DNA of 33,872 nucleotides from Rhizosphaericola sp047606825 (GCA_047606825.1 JASGDY010000027.1:1-33872), one strand, 5' to 3'. Positions 23,234 to 31,957 are shown, numbered from the stretch's first letter. Program-made: numbers and translations. Notes: generated from the letters alone by a model not told the origin.

Positions 23234-24046
23234 TCACAACCGAAACCATGTCTGGAAATATTCCGTTGGCAAGTCCAGCTCCGGCACATCCCTGAAAATC
23301 CCGAAACAACTGCTGCCGGAGCCGCTCATGGACGCATACAGTGCGCCGTTTTCGTACAACTGTGTTTTTAATTTTTCAATAGCGGGAAACCGAGGAAAGA
23401 TGACGGGTTCAAAATCGTTGTACAATATGTTTTTCCAGTTTTCAATCGGTTCGTTGGCGATTTGTTCAAAATGGCTGTCCACATCCTGCAAGGTCAACGA
23501 CTGGAACGCATTGCCCGTGCTGACATGTATGCCTGGATTGACCACGACAAGACATAAACCCGAAAGACTGAGCTCGATTGTACGCATTTTTTCACCACGC
23601 GATTCCGCCAAAACAGGTGTGTTCCAAACGAAAAATGGACAGTCGCTGCCGAGCTGCAAGGCATATTGGACAAGCTGTTCTTTGGAAATCCCCAACTTAA
23701 ATCGGTCGTTCAACAGCCGCAGGGCAAATGCACCGTCCGCACTGCCGCCGCCAAGTCCCGCGCCCGTCGGTATCGTTTTGTATAAAAACATTTCGATGGC
23801 TGGCAAATCGGGGAAATCCTGTTTCAGCAAACGGTAAGCCTTGACGCAAAGATTACTTTCAGATGTGCCGTCGATGACAAGGCCTTCCTGCCGGAAATGA
23901 AACTGCCCTGTAGGCGCAGCGGTGATTTCCAGTATATCTTTCTGCGGTACAGGATAAAAAATGGTCTCCAAGTCATGGTAGCCATCCGCTCTTTTGCGCC
24001 GGATATGCAGGCCAAGATTGATTTTGCAGTTGGGGAAAACGACCAT
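23234..24046 (-). CDS. ispE: 4-diphosphocytidyl-2-C-methyl-D-erythritol kinase
   Basis: Phosphorylates CDP-methylerythritol in the non-mevalonate isoprenoid pathway, in the cytosol. GHMP-kinase fold, 270 residues: FPNCKINLGLHI with Lys8, RADGYHDLETIF, the ATP-binding PTGAGLGGGSADGA (93-106), and LGSDCPFFV with the catalytic Asp135. The C-terminal motif is MSGSGSSCFGIF. All catalytic residues are present. It begins one base after the stop codon of the upstream bifunctional-nuclease gene, so the two are almost certainly translated from one mRNA. Confidence 0.96.
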   Translation of the reverse strand: MVVFPNCKINLGLHIRRKRADGYHDLETIFYPVPQKDILEITAAPTGQFHFRQEGLVIDGTSESNLCVKAYRLLKQDFPDLPAIEMFLYKTIPTGAGLGGGSADGAFALRLLNDRFKLGISKEQLVQYALQLGSDCPFFVWNTPVLAESRGEKMRTIELSLSGLCLVVVNPGIHVSTGNAFQSLTLQDVDSHFEQIANEPIENWKNILYNDFEPVIFPRFPAIEKLKTQLYENGALYASMSGSGSSCFGIFRDVPELDLPTEYFQTWFRL

Positions 24047-24047
24047 T

Positions 24048-24656
24048 TTATTTTTTTCTACGCTTTATTTCGTCCCGGATGGCAATTGCCGTGATATAGT
24101 CTTCATTTTCCAGGACGGTGTTGAGTTTGGCCTCCAGTTCGTCCAGCGTCAGGCCACGCAGCTCACTGTCCCCACTCGTCGCGGTGGTCATTTCCTCCTC
24201 ACCTTGCACTGCGACATTGGAAAAACCTTCATTGGGATTACCTGCATCATCCAACATGATGCCCGCATTGTCCAATATGTGGTCATAAGTATAAATCGGG
24301 CAACCAAACCTTACCGCCAAGGCAATCGCATCGCTGGTGCGGCTGTCGATTTCCACCGTGTCTTTTTCGCTGATGCAGACCAGTTTGGAATAGAAAATGC
24401 CTTCCTGCAAGTCGGTGATGTTGATTTCCATCAGTTCGACGCCAAAGGCGTTCATGAAATTTTTCATGAGGTCGTGCGTCAGCGGACGGCTGGGTTGCAT
24501 CCGTTCCAAGGCGACGGCGATGGCCTGCGCCTCAAAACTGCCGATGACGATGGGCAGTCTTCTCAGCCCATTGACCTCTCCCAGCACCACCGCGTAGGAA
24601 TGCGTCTGTGTGATGCTGTGGGACAAAGCGATTATTTCCAGTTCTATCTTCTTCAT
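24048..24656 (-). CDS. bifunctional nuclease family protein (BFN/DUF151) with UvrB/C-like tail
   Basis: 202 residues. The N-terminal BFN domain has SHSYAVVLGEVNGLRRLPIV, IGSFEAQAIAVALE, RPLTHDLMKNFM and, near residues 100-120, IDSRTSDAIALAVRFGCPIY. The C-terminal 35 residues (LTLDELEAKLNTVLENEDY then AIAIRDEIKRRK) form a UvrB/UvrC-type helical hairpin, a combination known for this family. Family members have been reported to have DNase/RNase activity; that is family knowledge, not tested here. It precedes ispE by one base on the same strand. Confidence 0.88.
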   Translation of the reverse strand: MKKIELEIIALSHSITQTHSYAVVLGEVNGLRRLPIVIGSFEAQAIAVALERMQPSRPLTHDLMKNFMNAFGVELMEINITDLQEGIFYSKLVCISEKDTVEIDSRTSDAIALAVRFGCPIYTYDHILDNAGIMLDDAGNPNEGFSNVAVQGEEEMTTATSGDSELRGLTLDELEAKLNTVLENEDYITAIAIRDEIKRRKK

Positions 24657-24770
24657 ACTACTATTCTGTCAACTGCGTGTTGAAGTGCAAATGTAAAAGA
24701 ATTATCATTTTTTAATGGTGATTTGTGAAATGGGACTAATTTATAACCACATCAATTCCCGAATATTTAT

Positions 24771-24778
24771 TATCTTTG
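24771..24778 (+). promoter_or_regulatory. -7 box of the toxin-antitoxin pair
   Basis: TATCTTTG lies about 45 bases before the antitoxin ATG. The upstream gap of 167 bases holds no gene. Confidence 0.4.
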
Positions 24779-24823
24779 GTTAAATAAGCGTTATATCAAT
24801 CTGTACATATCAAAGCATCGGGA

Positions 24824-25075
24824 ATGAGTACGATAAAACCCATACCATATCAATTTACCAATGAACCTTCCGTTTTTTCTTTGCTCGTGGATGACATCAG
24901 CAAAATGAGCCAGAGGGAACAGCAACTGCTTTGGATGGAACTGAACAAAGAGAAAATAGCAAAACTTGCGACGGCAATGGATAATGGCACACAATCTCAC
25001 AACCTATCCGAAGATGAAATAAGTACGATCATCACAGAAGCCGGTGCCTATGCCCGCAAAAACAAAAAAGGTTAA
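24824..25075 (+). CDS. putative antitoxin of a PIN-domain toxin pair
   Basis: 83 residues, hydrophilic and helical: PIPYQFTNEPSVFSLLVDDI, SQREQQLLWMELNKEKIAKL, then LSEDEISTIITEAGAYARK. No DNA-binding motif is obvious; the size, position upstream of the PIN gene and overlapping arrangement are the grounds for calling it an antitoxin. It resembles small helical proteins encoded with PIN toxins in Bacteroidota. It overlaps the toxin start by 26 bases, implying coupled translation. Confidence 0.65.
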   Translation: MSTIKPIPYQFTNEPSVFSLLVDDISKMSQREQQLLWMELNKEKIAKLATAMDNGTQSHNLSEDEISTIITEAGAYARKNKKG

Positions 25076-25469
25076 ACGCTTCATCATTGACGCCAACACT
25101 TACATTACGCTTTTTATTAACGGAGAAGCCTATTGGTTCCAAGATTATGTCATGCGGAACAACCTTGAGATTTTTACAGACATTCATTTAATGGATGAAC
25201 TTGCCAACGTGCTTGATTATCCGAAAATAAAAAGCCTATTACCATTAAACAAAAAAGCATTTTACTTGGCATTTGTCCACAGTATCTCAACTCATATAGA
25301 AAGCAAAAACTTTCATATAAAAAGTCCCGATCCGGACGACAACTATCTTTACAACCTCGCTCTTACTGCCAACGCCAAGCTATTGTTTACTGGCGAAAAA
25401 GCATTGCTGCAATGGATAGACACTCCAGTCGAAACAATATCACTTTCTATATTCAAAAAACTATTTTGA
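25050..25469 (+). CDS. PIN-domain toxin, putative ribonuclease
   Basis: 139 residues from the ATG at 25050 (MPAKTKKVKRFIIDANT); a GTG at 25044 is an alternative. The PIN fold is recognised by FIIDANTYI (Asp14), the helix IHLMDELANVLDYPKI with Glu50, DPDDNYLYNLALTANAK (Asp96, Asp97), and LLFTGEKALLQW. In this subfamily the last motif is usually TGD.DLL; here it reads TGEKALL, with Glu116 for Asp and no second Asp, so activity may be altered. PIN toxins cleave RNA with Mg. It ends 7 bases from the end of dnaX, which is convergent. Confidence 0.82.
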   Translation: MPAKTKKVKRFIIDANTYITLFINGEAYWFQDYVMRNNLEIFTDIHLMDELANVLDYPKIKSLLPLNKKAFYLAFVHSISTHIESKNFHIKSPDPDDNYLYNLALTANAKLLFTGEKALLQWIDTPVETISLSIFKKLF

Positions 25470-25476
25470 CACAACC

Positions 25477-27291
25477 CTAATCCAAACTCAACTGCAACAG
25501 GTTACGCAGGTCAAGGATGGACGGATTTTTGCGTGCCAGGATTTCAAATTTTTCACGGGAAGAAAGAATGACCGGCACGTCAGCGTCCGATTGGTCAGAT
25601 TCCATGACTTCGACATTGAACGTAATGTCCTTGTTACGGAAAGCCGCTTTCAGTTCTTCCGCCAGAAACACACGTTCCGCGTCGATGAATTTTTGCTGCA
25701 TACGCGCCTGCACCTTGATTAACAAACTATCGGGCGATTCAACTTCCAGTATGGCGGCCTTGAACGTATTGCCTGCGCTAAGTTTGTCCTGTGCGATGAG
25801 GTTGTCCGCAAACCGATTCCAGATTTCCTGGACTTTTTCCAGTGTCATGGGGATGGTGCGGCCCTGGGAATCCTGCTCTTGTTTGGCGTCAAACTGCTTG
25901 AAAAGGGAATCCAGTAGGTTGCCACCTTGGGGTATTTTGGGCATAGCGACGGGGTGTGGCGGCACGGTTTGGGCAACCGTTTTTTCTTCTTTTTCTGTTT
26001 CGATGAACAGTTTGGAAGATGTCGGAGAGCTTGTCTGCACTGTCGGTGGTAAAGCTGCCGTTGGAGCGGCTTTTCCACCGTTGGCGACTGCATTTTTGAC
26101 CATAAGACCAGCCAAGTTTTTTACTTTGAAGGCAATCGGGCGGTCAATCCGTCTTTTTTTTTGGACGACGGTGGGTTCGGTGGTATTCATCTCAATCGCC
26201 TGTTGCAGGTAGTTGAGTTTAATCAACGCCATTTCAATGTGCAGACGTTTGTTGCGTGCCGCCTTGAACCCGATTTCGGCATCGTTCAACACGTTCAACG
26301 CGCTGACGATATAGGAAGACGCAACCTCTTTGGACTTTTCTCGGTAACGGTCTTCAGCACCAGCCACAACGTCGAGTAAATCAGCTGCTTTGGCATTTTT
26401 GCAGACCAATAGATTGCGCAAAAAATCCTGCAAACCATTGATGAAGATATCGCCTTCAAATCCTTTTTTGTTGACTTCGTTGTACAACAGCAACGCACCC
26501 GCCAAATCCTCTTCCTGGAAACAGTCCAATATCTGAAAATAATATTCGTCGTCGAGGATGTTGAGGTTTTCGAGCGTGTTTTGGTAGCTGAGCTTACCAC
26601 CTGTAAACGAAACGATTTTGTCCATGATACTCAGCGCGTCGCGCATGCAGCCTTCGCTTTTTTGGGCGATGACCTGCAAAGCTGCTTTTTCCGCGTCCAC
26701 GTGTTCGTTTTTGGCGATGGAAGCAAGATGGTCAACGGTGTCGGTGTTCGTGATGCGTTTGAAATCAAATATCTGGCATCGGCTGAGGATAGTCGGCAAC
26801 AGTTTGTGCTTTTCCGTCGTGGCCAAGATGAATACGACGTAGGACGGCGGCTCTTCCAGTGTTTTCAGGAAAGCGTTGAATGCCGCCTGGCTCAGCATGT
26901 GGACTTCATCGATGATGTACACTTTGTATTTGCCGGCCTGTGGTGTGAAGCGCACCTGTTCGACCAGGGTACGGATATCCTCGACCGAGTTATTGCTGGC
27001 CGCGTCGAGTTCGGATATGTTGAGCGAAGTGCCCTCGTTGAAACTTTTGCAGGAAGGACATTGGTCGCAGGCCTCGCCGTCCGGCGTCGGGTGCTCACAG
27101 TTGATGGTTTTCGCAAAAATACGCGCACATGTCGTCTTGCCTACACCGCGTGGCCCGCAAAACAGGTAGGCGTGCGCCAACTGATTGTTTTTGATGGCGT
27201 TTTTGAGCGTAGTGGTGATATGTGACTGGCCGACAACCGTGTCAAAGGTCTGTGGCCGATATTTACGTGCAGAAACAACAAACTTATCCAT
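25477..27291 (-). CDS. dnaX: DNA polymerase III subunit tau (gamma by frameshift)
   Basis: Clamp-loader ATPase and replisome organiser, 604 residues. Visible are P-loop GPRGVGKT (46-53), the zinc module with Cys65, Cys75, Cys78 and Cys81, Walker B IIDEVH (126-131), the sensor region FILATTEKHKLLPTILSRC, and domain III helices to ALIKLNYLQQ at about 365. A run of nine A (minus strand, 26154-26162) encodes Gln377-Lys-Lys-Arg just after domain III. In the -1 frame the next codons are AAG ACG GAT TGA, giving a 382-residue gamma-like product. The C-terminal part is a low-complexity linker, then a tau-specific domain (IPMTLEKVQEIWNRF onward). Its end is 7 bases from the PIN toxin gene. Confidence 0.95.
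   Translation of the reverse strand: MDKFVVSARKYRPQTFDTVVGQSHITTTLKNAIKNNQLAHAYLFCGPRGVGKTTCARIFAKTINCEHPTPDGEACDQCPSCKSFNEGTSLNISELDAASNNSVEDIRTLVEQVRFTPQAGKYKVYIIDEVHMLSQAAFNAFLKTLEEPPSYVVFILATTEKHKLLPTILSRCQIFDFKRITNTDTVDHLASIAKNEHVDAEKAALQVIAQKSEGCMRDALSIMDKIVSFTGGKLSYQNTLENLNILDDEYYFQILDCFQEEDLAGALLLYNEVNKKGFEGDIFINGLQDFLRNLLVCKNAKAADLLDVVAGAEDRYREKSKEVASSYIVSALNVLNDAEIGFKAARNKRLHIEMALIKLNYLQQAIEMNTTEPTVVQKKRRIDRPIAFKVKNLAGLMVKNAVANGGKAAPTAALPPTVQTSSPTSSKLFIETEKEEKTVAQTVPPHPVAMPKIPQGGNLLDSLFKQFDAKQEQDSQGRTIPMTLEKVQEIWNRFADNLIAQDKLSAGNTFKAAILEVESPDSLLIKVQARMQQKFIDAERVFLAEELKAAFRNKDITFNVEVMESDQSDADVPVILSSREKFEILARKNPSILDLRNLLQLSLD
26144..26162 (-). promoter_or_regulatory. dnaX: A9 slippery site with -1 stop codon in dnaX
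   Basis: Reading in frame GTC CAA AAA AAA AGA CGG, a slip of one base back gives CAA AAA AAA AAG ACG GAT TGA (TGA at 26144-26146). CCGTC upstream and GACGG downstream of the run could pair weakly. The mechanism could be ribosomal frameshifting, as in E. coli, or transcriptional slippage, as in Thermus; both are established for dnaX of those species. Whether it happens here is inferred. Confidence 0.7.
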
Positions 27292-27413
27292 ATTGCCTGC
27301 AAGATATACAATTTGAAAATTTCTCTTGAAGATAACTGTTTTTTATCCGACAGGAGGAAAAATTGAAAATGGAAGAGATGGTTGGGACTTCGGTACATCC
27401 CCTAAAAATACAA

Positions 27414-27437
27414 TCGGCCGGCATTGTTGCCGACCGA
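27414..27437 (-). terminator. probable terminator downstream of the SIMPL-domain gene
   Basis: TCGGCCGGCA (27414-27423) and TGCCGACCGA (27428-27437) form a 10-base stem with one mismatch and a TTGT loop. On the minus strand it follows the SIMPL gene stop and is succeeded by TTGTATTTTTA. Confidence 0.6.
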
Positions 27438-27478
27438 CGATAGAAGAATAGATCGATAGAAAACCCGTCCCAAGCGAT

Positions 27479-28201
27479 TTACAGCAAACCGAAAGTTACC
27501 TGAATATTGTACTGCACCTTTATTTTCTTAAAATCGACATCCATCGGGGCAGAGGCGGTGGCGTTGTCGGCAACGGCGGCTTTGGCATAAGTGGCGTACA
27601 ATCGGGGCGCGTTCTGTCCGACTTCGACGGCACTGTCAATGGTTATGGCTTTGCCGACCGCTTCACCGATAGCGGCGGCTGTGTACGCGGCTTTTTCCTT
27701 GGCGTCTTTGGCAGCCTCTATCTGGAGTTCTTTTTTCAGTTCTTCCATTTTGCTGTAATCGTATTTGGAAACGAAAAAATTCTGGGTGGCGTCATCGTCC
27801 AATATGTTGACTAGTTGGTCCATCTGTTGCGTGCCGTTGAGTTTGACCAGATAGACGATACCGGCTTTAAGATCAGGATTGTTCTTTTTGTTTTTCTTGT
27901 AGATGATGATATTGCCGTTCCAGCCGGTATAGCTTTGGACGGTGATTTCTTTTTCGGTCAGTCCGATTTGTCTGGCATTTTGCAAAAACTGGTTTCGGAT
28001 GGTTTCGATATCGACCTTGTCGTTGTTCTTTTTGTTGTATTCGCGCAGGGAAACCTGCACGTAGATTTCGTCGGGCGTGACTTCTTTCCAAGCCGTGCCG
28101 TTGGCACTGATCGTCCTTTGCACAGATGCATTGTTGTTTTGTGCCATGGCACCAAAAATTCCCAACAGCAGAACAGCGACTAGTAAAAATGTTCTTTTCA
28201 T
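27479..28201 (-). CDS. SIMPL-domain (DUF541) periplasmic protein
   Basis: 240 residues from MKRTFLLVAVLLLGIFGAMA-Q, a clear signal peptide. The start is placed there and not 28 codons upstream, where the open frame runs through the leader. The SIMPL domain is seen in VQRTISANGTAWKEVTPDEI, YVQVSLREYNKKN, IGLTEKEITVQSY, then KKELQIEAAKDAKEKAAYTA with AIGEAVGKAI, ending VQYNIQVTFGLL. Family members are exported and linked in a few cases to oxidative stress or signalling; no precise role is known. It is transcribed from its own upstream region and ends at the hairpin at 27414. Confidence 0.88.
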   Translation of the reverse strand: MKRTFLLVAVLLLGIFGAMAQNNNASVQRTISANGTAWKEVTPDEIYVQVSLREYNKKNNDKVDIETIRNQFLQNARQIGLTEKEITVQSYTGWNGNIIIYKKNKKNNPDLKAGIVYLVKLNGTQQMDQLVNILDDDATQNFFVSKYDYSKMEELKKELQIEAAKDAKEKAAYTAAAIGEAVGKAITIDSAVEVGQNAPRLYATYAKAAVADNATASAPMDVDFKKIKVQYNIQVTFGLL

Positions 28202-28370
28202 AATCTTTTTTGTTTTATGGTATTTTATACCAACAGTTACGAAAAGAGTACCGAAGCGTGTTGGGTACACGCTACCGATTTTCATTCTTTTAACAAAACG
28301 CTATTTCTCATTTCCACAATTCAGGCAGTGTATTCTATGGAGAACAAATAACCAAAATCCACCATAAAGA

Positions 28371-28510
28371 CTTAGAGACCGTTTGAGTTAAGTTTTTCTG
28401 TACGGTTTTATATGCTTCCAAGACATAAAAACGTGCATTCCTTCCCGCACAGTCCCCGCCGCGGCGGGGACTGTGCGGAGAAGAAAATAAATAACTCAAA
28501 CAGCTTCTTA
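28371..28510. repeat. ~140-bp intergenic repeat, copy C, with perfect GC palindrome
   Basis: The ends CTTAGAGACCGTTTGAGTTA and TAACTCAAACAGCTTCTTA are inverted repeats. At 28445-28478 lies a perfect 34-base palindrome (arms CCGCACAGTCCCCGCC and its complement around GC). This is the best preserved copy. It occupies the 376-base space between the SIMPL gene and the thioesterase gene; the rest holds the SIMPL upstream region, with GGTAT-ttt-ATACC at 28219-28231, and no gene. Confidence 0.85.
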
Positions 28511-28577
28511 CTTTCGGTGAGTACCAATATAAATGACATCCCTCTGAGACCGTGCCCCATCCCGCCTACCTCACCCC

Positions 28578-29105
28578 TTATTTATAGGATTCAAACAGCC
28601 GCATCAGCTCCCGTGCGTCCCCGATATTGATTTTCCGGGCCTGCAAAAGACGCAACTGCCGGCGATGGAGCGCACCTTCGTATTGACGTTGCTCTACCTC
28701 GGTCTGGGGGACGATACGAGGGACAGATTTGGGACGGCGGTTTTCGTCCAGTGCGACAAAGGTGAAATAGGCTTCGTTGGTTTCGTAGCGGATCTGGTTG
28801 AGCAGGTCTTCCTCCCATACTTGCAGGTATATTTCCATCGAACTGTTGAACGCCCGGGTGACCTTTGCCTCGATATGCACGTTGTTGCCGAGACGTATCG
28901 GGTTTTTGAAACTCAGGTTATCCACGCTGACGGTCATCCCTTTGGAATTGGAATGTTTGGCGGAGGCAATGCCCGATGCGATGTCCATCCAGTACATCAG
29001 CCGCCCGCCCATGAGGTTCCCGAAATAATTGGTGTCGTTGGGCAATACCAATTCGTTCATGATGACGAGGCTTTCACTCGGGTATTTGGATGCGGTTTCT
29101 TCCAT
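28578..29105 (-). CDS. acyl-CoA thioesterase, hotdog fold
   Basis: 175 residues of the BACH/YciA-type single-hotdog family; hydrolyses acyl-CoA to free acid and CoA in the cytosol. Seen are LVLPNDTNYFGNLMGGRLMY with the conserved Asn-Gly-Gly-x-hydrophobic pattern and WMDIASGIASAKHS with Asp40-type catalytic acid. MTVSVDNLSFKNPIRLGNNV and YETNEAYFTFVALDENRRP follow. A C-terminal arm of about 45 residues extends beyond the fold. Chain-length preference cannot be told. It is divergent from ftsK with 178 bases between. Confidence 0.88.
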   Translation of the reverse strand: MEETASKYPSESLVIMNELVLPNDTNYFGNLMGGRLMYWMDIASGIASAKHSNSKGMTVSVDNLSFKNPIRLGNNVHIEAKVTRAFNSSMEIYLQVWEEDLLNQIRYETNEAYFTFVALDENRRPKSVPRIVPQTEVEQRQYEGALHRRQLRLLQARKINIGDARELMRLFESYK

Positions 29106-29236
29106 AACGTATGGTCTGTTTTATCTGTTTTCGATGCTACTCCTTAGGCGAAACATCATCTTTTACGTAATTTGCACCTGAAAAAACTTCATTACAATTA
29201 CGCAAATATCCCGATTCTGGAATTGGTAATCCCATA

Positions 29237-29267
29237 TTGGGAATAAAATAAATTCATCGTAGGTTTG
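29237..29267 (+). promoter_or_regulatory. ftsK promoter
   Basis: TTG (29237-29239), 20-base spacer, TAGGTTTG (29260-29267): the best full match to the Bacteroidota -33/-7 pattern in the window. An inverted repeat TCCCA-tat-TGGGA (29230-29242) overlaps the -33 box and could be an operator. Confidence 0.6.
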
Positions 29268-29283
29268 TTCCTTACTCATCATT

Positions 29284-31842
29284 ATGCCGAATACATTAAA
29301 AAAGAAAAAAGGCTCCGCGGTAGACAACACACAAAAATTAATGGCAGACAAGACGCCGGACGTAACGGTCAACGAGGTAGTCAAGGACGAAAGGACTTCC
29401 AAGGTCGTCGGTGCCATTAGTTTATTGATCTGCATTTTCCTCTTTGTTTCCTTTACTTCCTACTTGTTCACTTGGCAGGAAGACCAGGATAAAGTACAGG
29501 AGTTTGGTGTCCGGATATTCAGCGTGTCCGATGTCAGGGTTTCCAACCTATTTGGCGTATTGGGCGCATACAATGCCTATTCGCTGATGTACAACGGTTT
29601 TGGCATCGCATCGTTTTTGTTGTGTACTTTTTTCTTTGTCTTGGGCATCAATCTTTTGTTCAACAAAAAAGTTTTCCGTCTGGCGCGCAACATCAAATAC
29701 GTGCTGGTCGGGCTGTTGGTAGTGAGCGTCGCCTTTTCCTATTTGACGTATGGACGCACGGAGTTTTCCTTTGGTGGCGCGGCAGGCAACCTTATTTCCC
29801 TTTGGATGCAGAAATGGCTGGGCGGTTTCGGCACGGGCTGCGTACTGTTGATTTTATTGGGATGCTACCTGATTTGGCGTTTCAATCCCTCTTTCAATTT
29901 TTCCCACCTGTTCAAAAAGAAACCGAAACCCAATAAAACAGCCGAACCTGCCATTCCGGAATCCGATATAGATGGAAATGAAGCGGACGCAGCCAAATTG
30001 TTTGTAGAAACGGGTGGAAACCGGCTGAAAAACAAAGGTAGCAAGATGCAAACGGTCGAGGACGAAACCAAGACAGAAGACGATTTTATCATTGACTATT
30101 CGGAAGTGGACGACGAAGTCCATCCCGCAATACCCACAGAGCGCGACGAAGATTGGCATGATCCCAAACCTGTATCCAAACCTGCCGTGATCATGCCCAA
30201 TGTTTCCCAAAAAACAAACAGCACACCTAACCTTTCGCTGGAAATCACACCGACCATGGACGAAGATATCAACAGTATACCTTCGGAAATCAACGTAAAC
30301 CCAGAACCTAAACAGGCAGAGGTCGAGGCACTGGGTGACTACGAACCGACACTCGACCTGCGCGATTACCAATACCCAACCGTTGACATGCTGGAAGCGC
30401 ACGGCTCGGACAAGACGATACACGACCCACAGGAACTGGAAGACAATAAAAACCAAATCATCACGACGCTGAAAAATTATGATATTTCCATCCAACGCAT
30501 TTCGGCTACGGTCGGCCCCACGGTCACGCTGTACGAAATCGTGCCGTCTCCCGGCGTGCGTATCAGCCGCATCAAAAACCTGGAAGACGACATCGCGCTG
30601 AGCCTAGCGGCATTGGGCATCCGTATCATCGCGCCGATTCCGGGCAAAGGCACCATCGGTATCGAAGTGCCCAACGTCAACAAGAGCATCGTGAGTATGC
30701 GCAGCCTGATAGGTTCGGAAAAATTCCAGAACAACCAGTTTTCGCTGCCCATCGCGCTCGGCAAAAAAATCAACAACGAAAACTTCATCGTAGACCTGGC
30801 AACCATGCCGCACCTGTTGATGGCAGGTGCGACCGGGCAAGGTAAATCCGTCGGTGTCAACGCGATACTAGTTTCGCTTTTGTACAAAAAACATCCGTCC
30901 CAGCTCAAACTGGTATTGGTTGACCCGAAAAAAGTGGAACTGAGCCTCTACCGCATCATAGAAAAGCATTTTCTGGCAAAACTCCCTGGCGAGGACGAGG
31001 CCATCATTACCGACACCAAAAAGGTCATCGCCACGCTCAACGCATTGTGTATCGAGATGGACAACCGCTACGACCTGTTGAAGGAAGCGGGTTGTCGCAA
31101 CATCAAGGAGTACAACGAAAAATTTGTCCACCGCAAACTCAACCCGCTGAAGGGGCACCAGTTCCTGCCGTTCATCGTATTAGTCATCGACGAATTTGCC
31201 GACCTTATCATGACCGCCGGCAAGGAAATCGAAATGCCGATCGCACGTCTGGCACAGTTGGCACGTGCCGTCGGCATCCACCTCATCATCGCGACACAAA
31301 GACCATCGGTCAATATCATCACGGGTACGATCAAGGCCAACTTCCCGGCGCGTATTGCGTTTAAAGTGTCGTCCAAGATAGACAGCCGCACGATTTTGGA
31401 TGCGGGTGGCGCGGAACAGTTGATTGGTAAAGGCGACATGCTCGTGAGCTATAACGGTGAGATTACGCGTCTGCAATGCGCCTTTGTCGATACGCCGGAG
31501 GTGGACAGCGTCTGCGAATATATCGGCGACCAGCGCGGCTATCCCGATGCGTTCCTGTTGCCGGAATACATCGACGACAAGGAACTGGAAAGCAAGGATG
31601 CCAACGACTTAGCTGACCGCGACAGCTTATTTGAGGAGGCCGCACGCCTCATCGTTGCCAACCAGATGGGCAGCACTTCGCTGATACAACGCCGCCTCAA
31701 ACTAGGCTACAACCGCGCCGGCCGTCTTATGGACCAACTGGAACTCGCGGGTGTCGTCGGCTCCAACGCCGGCTCCAAAGCGCGCGAAGTGCTGATGAAA
31801 ACCGAAGCGGAATTGCAGGATCTGTTGGATAATCTACCTTAG
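29284..31842 (+). CDS. ftsK: DNA translocase FtsK/SpoIIIE
   Basis: Septal DNA pump that resolves and segregates chromosome ends at division, 852 residues. The N-terminal 200 residues have four hydrophobic segments (first VVGAISLLICIFLFVSFTSY, last GTGCVLLILLGCYLIW) that anchor it in the membrane. An acidic linker of about 130 residues follows, shorter than in E. coli. The motor has LSLAALGIRIIAPIPGKGTI, Walker A GATGQGKS (515-522), LVLVDPKKVELSLY, Walker B VIDEFADLI (Asp636, Glu637) and ATQRPSVNIITG. The C-terminal gamma winged helix is SLIQRRLKLGYNRAGRLMDQ, which reads the orienting sequences. All motifs are intact. Confidence 0.96.
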   Translation: MPNTLKKKKGSAVDNTQKLMADKTPDVTVNEVVKDERTSKVVGAISLLICIFLFVSFTSYLFTWQEDQDKVQEFGVRIFSVSDVRVSNLFGVLGAYNAYSLMYNGFGIASFLLCTFFFVLGINLLFNKKVFRLARNIKYVLVGLLVVSVAFSYLTYGRTEFSFGGAAGNLISLWMQKWLGGFGTGCVLLILLGCYLIWRFNPSFNFSHLFKKKPKPNKTAEPAIPESDIDGNEADAAKLFVETGGNRLKNKGSKMQTVEDETKTEDDFIIDYSEVDDEVHPAIPTERDEDWHDPKPVSKPAVIMPNVSQKTNSTPNLSLEITPTMDEDINSIPSEINVNPEPKQAEVEALGDYEPTLDLRDYQYPTVDMLEAHGSDKTIHDPQELEDNKNQIITTLKNYDISIQRISATVGPTVTLYEIVPSPGVRISRIKNLEDDIALSLAALGIRIIAPIPGKGTIGIEVPNVNKSIVSMRSLIGSEKFQNNQFSLPIALGKKINNENFIVDLATMPHLLMAGATGQGKSVGVNAILVSLLYKKHPSQLKLVLVDPKKVELSLYRIIEKHFLAKLPGEDEAIITDTKKVIATLNALCIEMDNRYDLLKEAGCRNIKEYNEKFVHRKLNPLKGHQFLPFIVLVIDEFADLIMTAGKEIEMPIARLAQLARAVGIHLIIATQRPSVNIITGTIKANFPARIAFKVSSKIDSRTILDAGGAEQLIGKGDMLVSYNGEITRLQCAFVDTPEVDSVCEYIGDQRGYPDAFLLPEYIDDKELESKDANDLADRDSLFEEAARLIVANQMGSTSLIQRRLKLGYNRAGRLMDQLELAGVVGSNAGSKAREVLMKTEAELQDLLDNLP

Positions 31843-31883
31843 GCAATTTGATGATTTGGAAATTTGAAAATGACCGAGACATC

Positions 31884-31903
31884 GGTCGGTGTCCTCACCG
31901 ACC
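31884..31903. repeat. REP-like palindrome, GGTCGGTG family
   Basis: GGTCGGTG-TCCT-CACCGACC, the exact reverse complement of the core at 10117-10136. It lies just downstream of ftsK and may stabilise the transcript end. Confidence 0.65.
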
Positions 31904-31957
31904 AGAATCAATATCACATCAAACGCAGGTGCTGGCGACCAATGACAGAACAATAAC

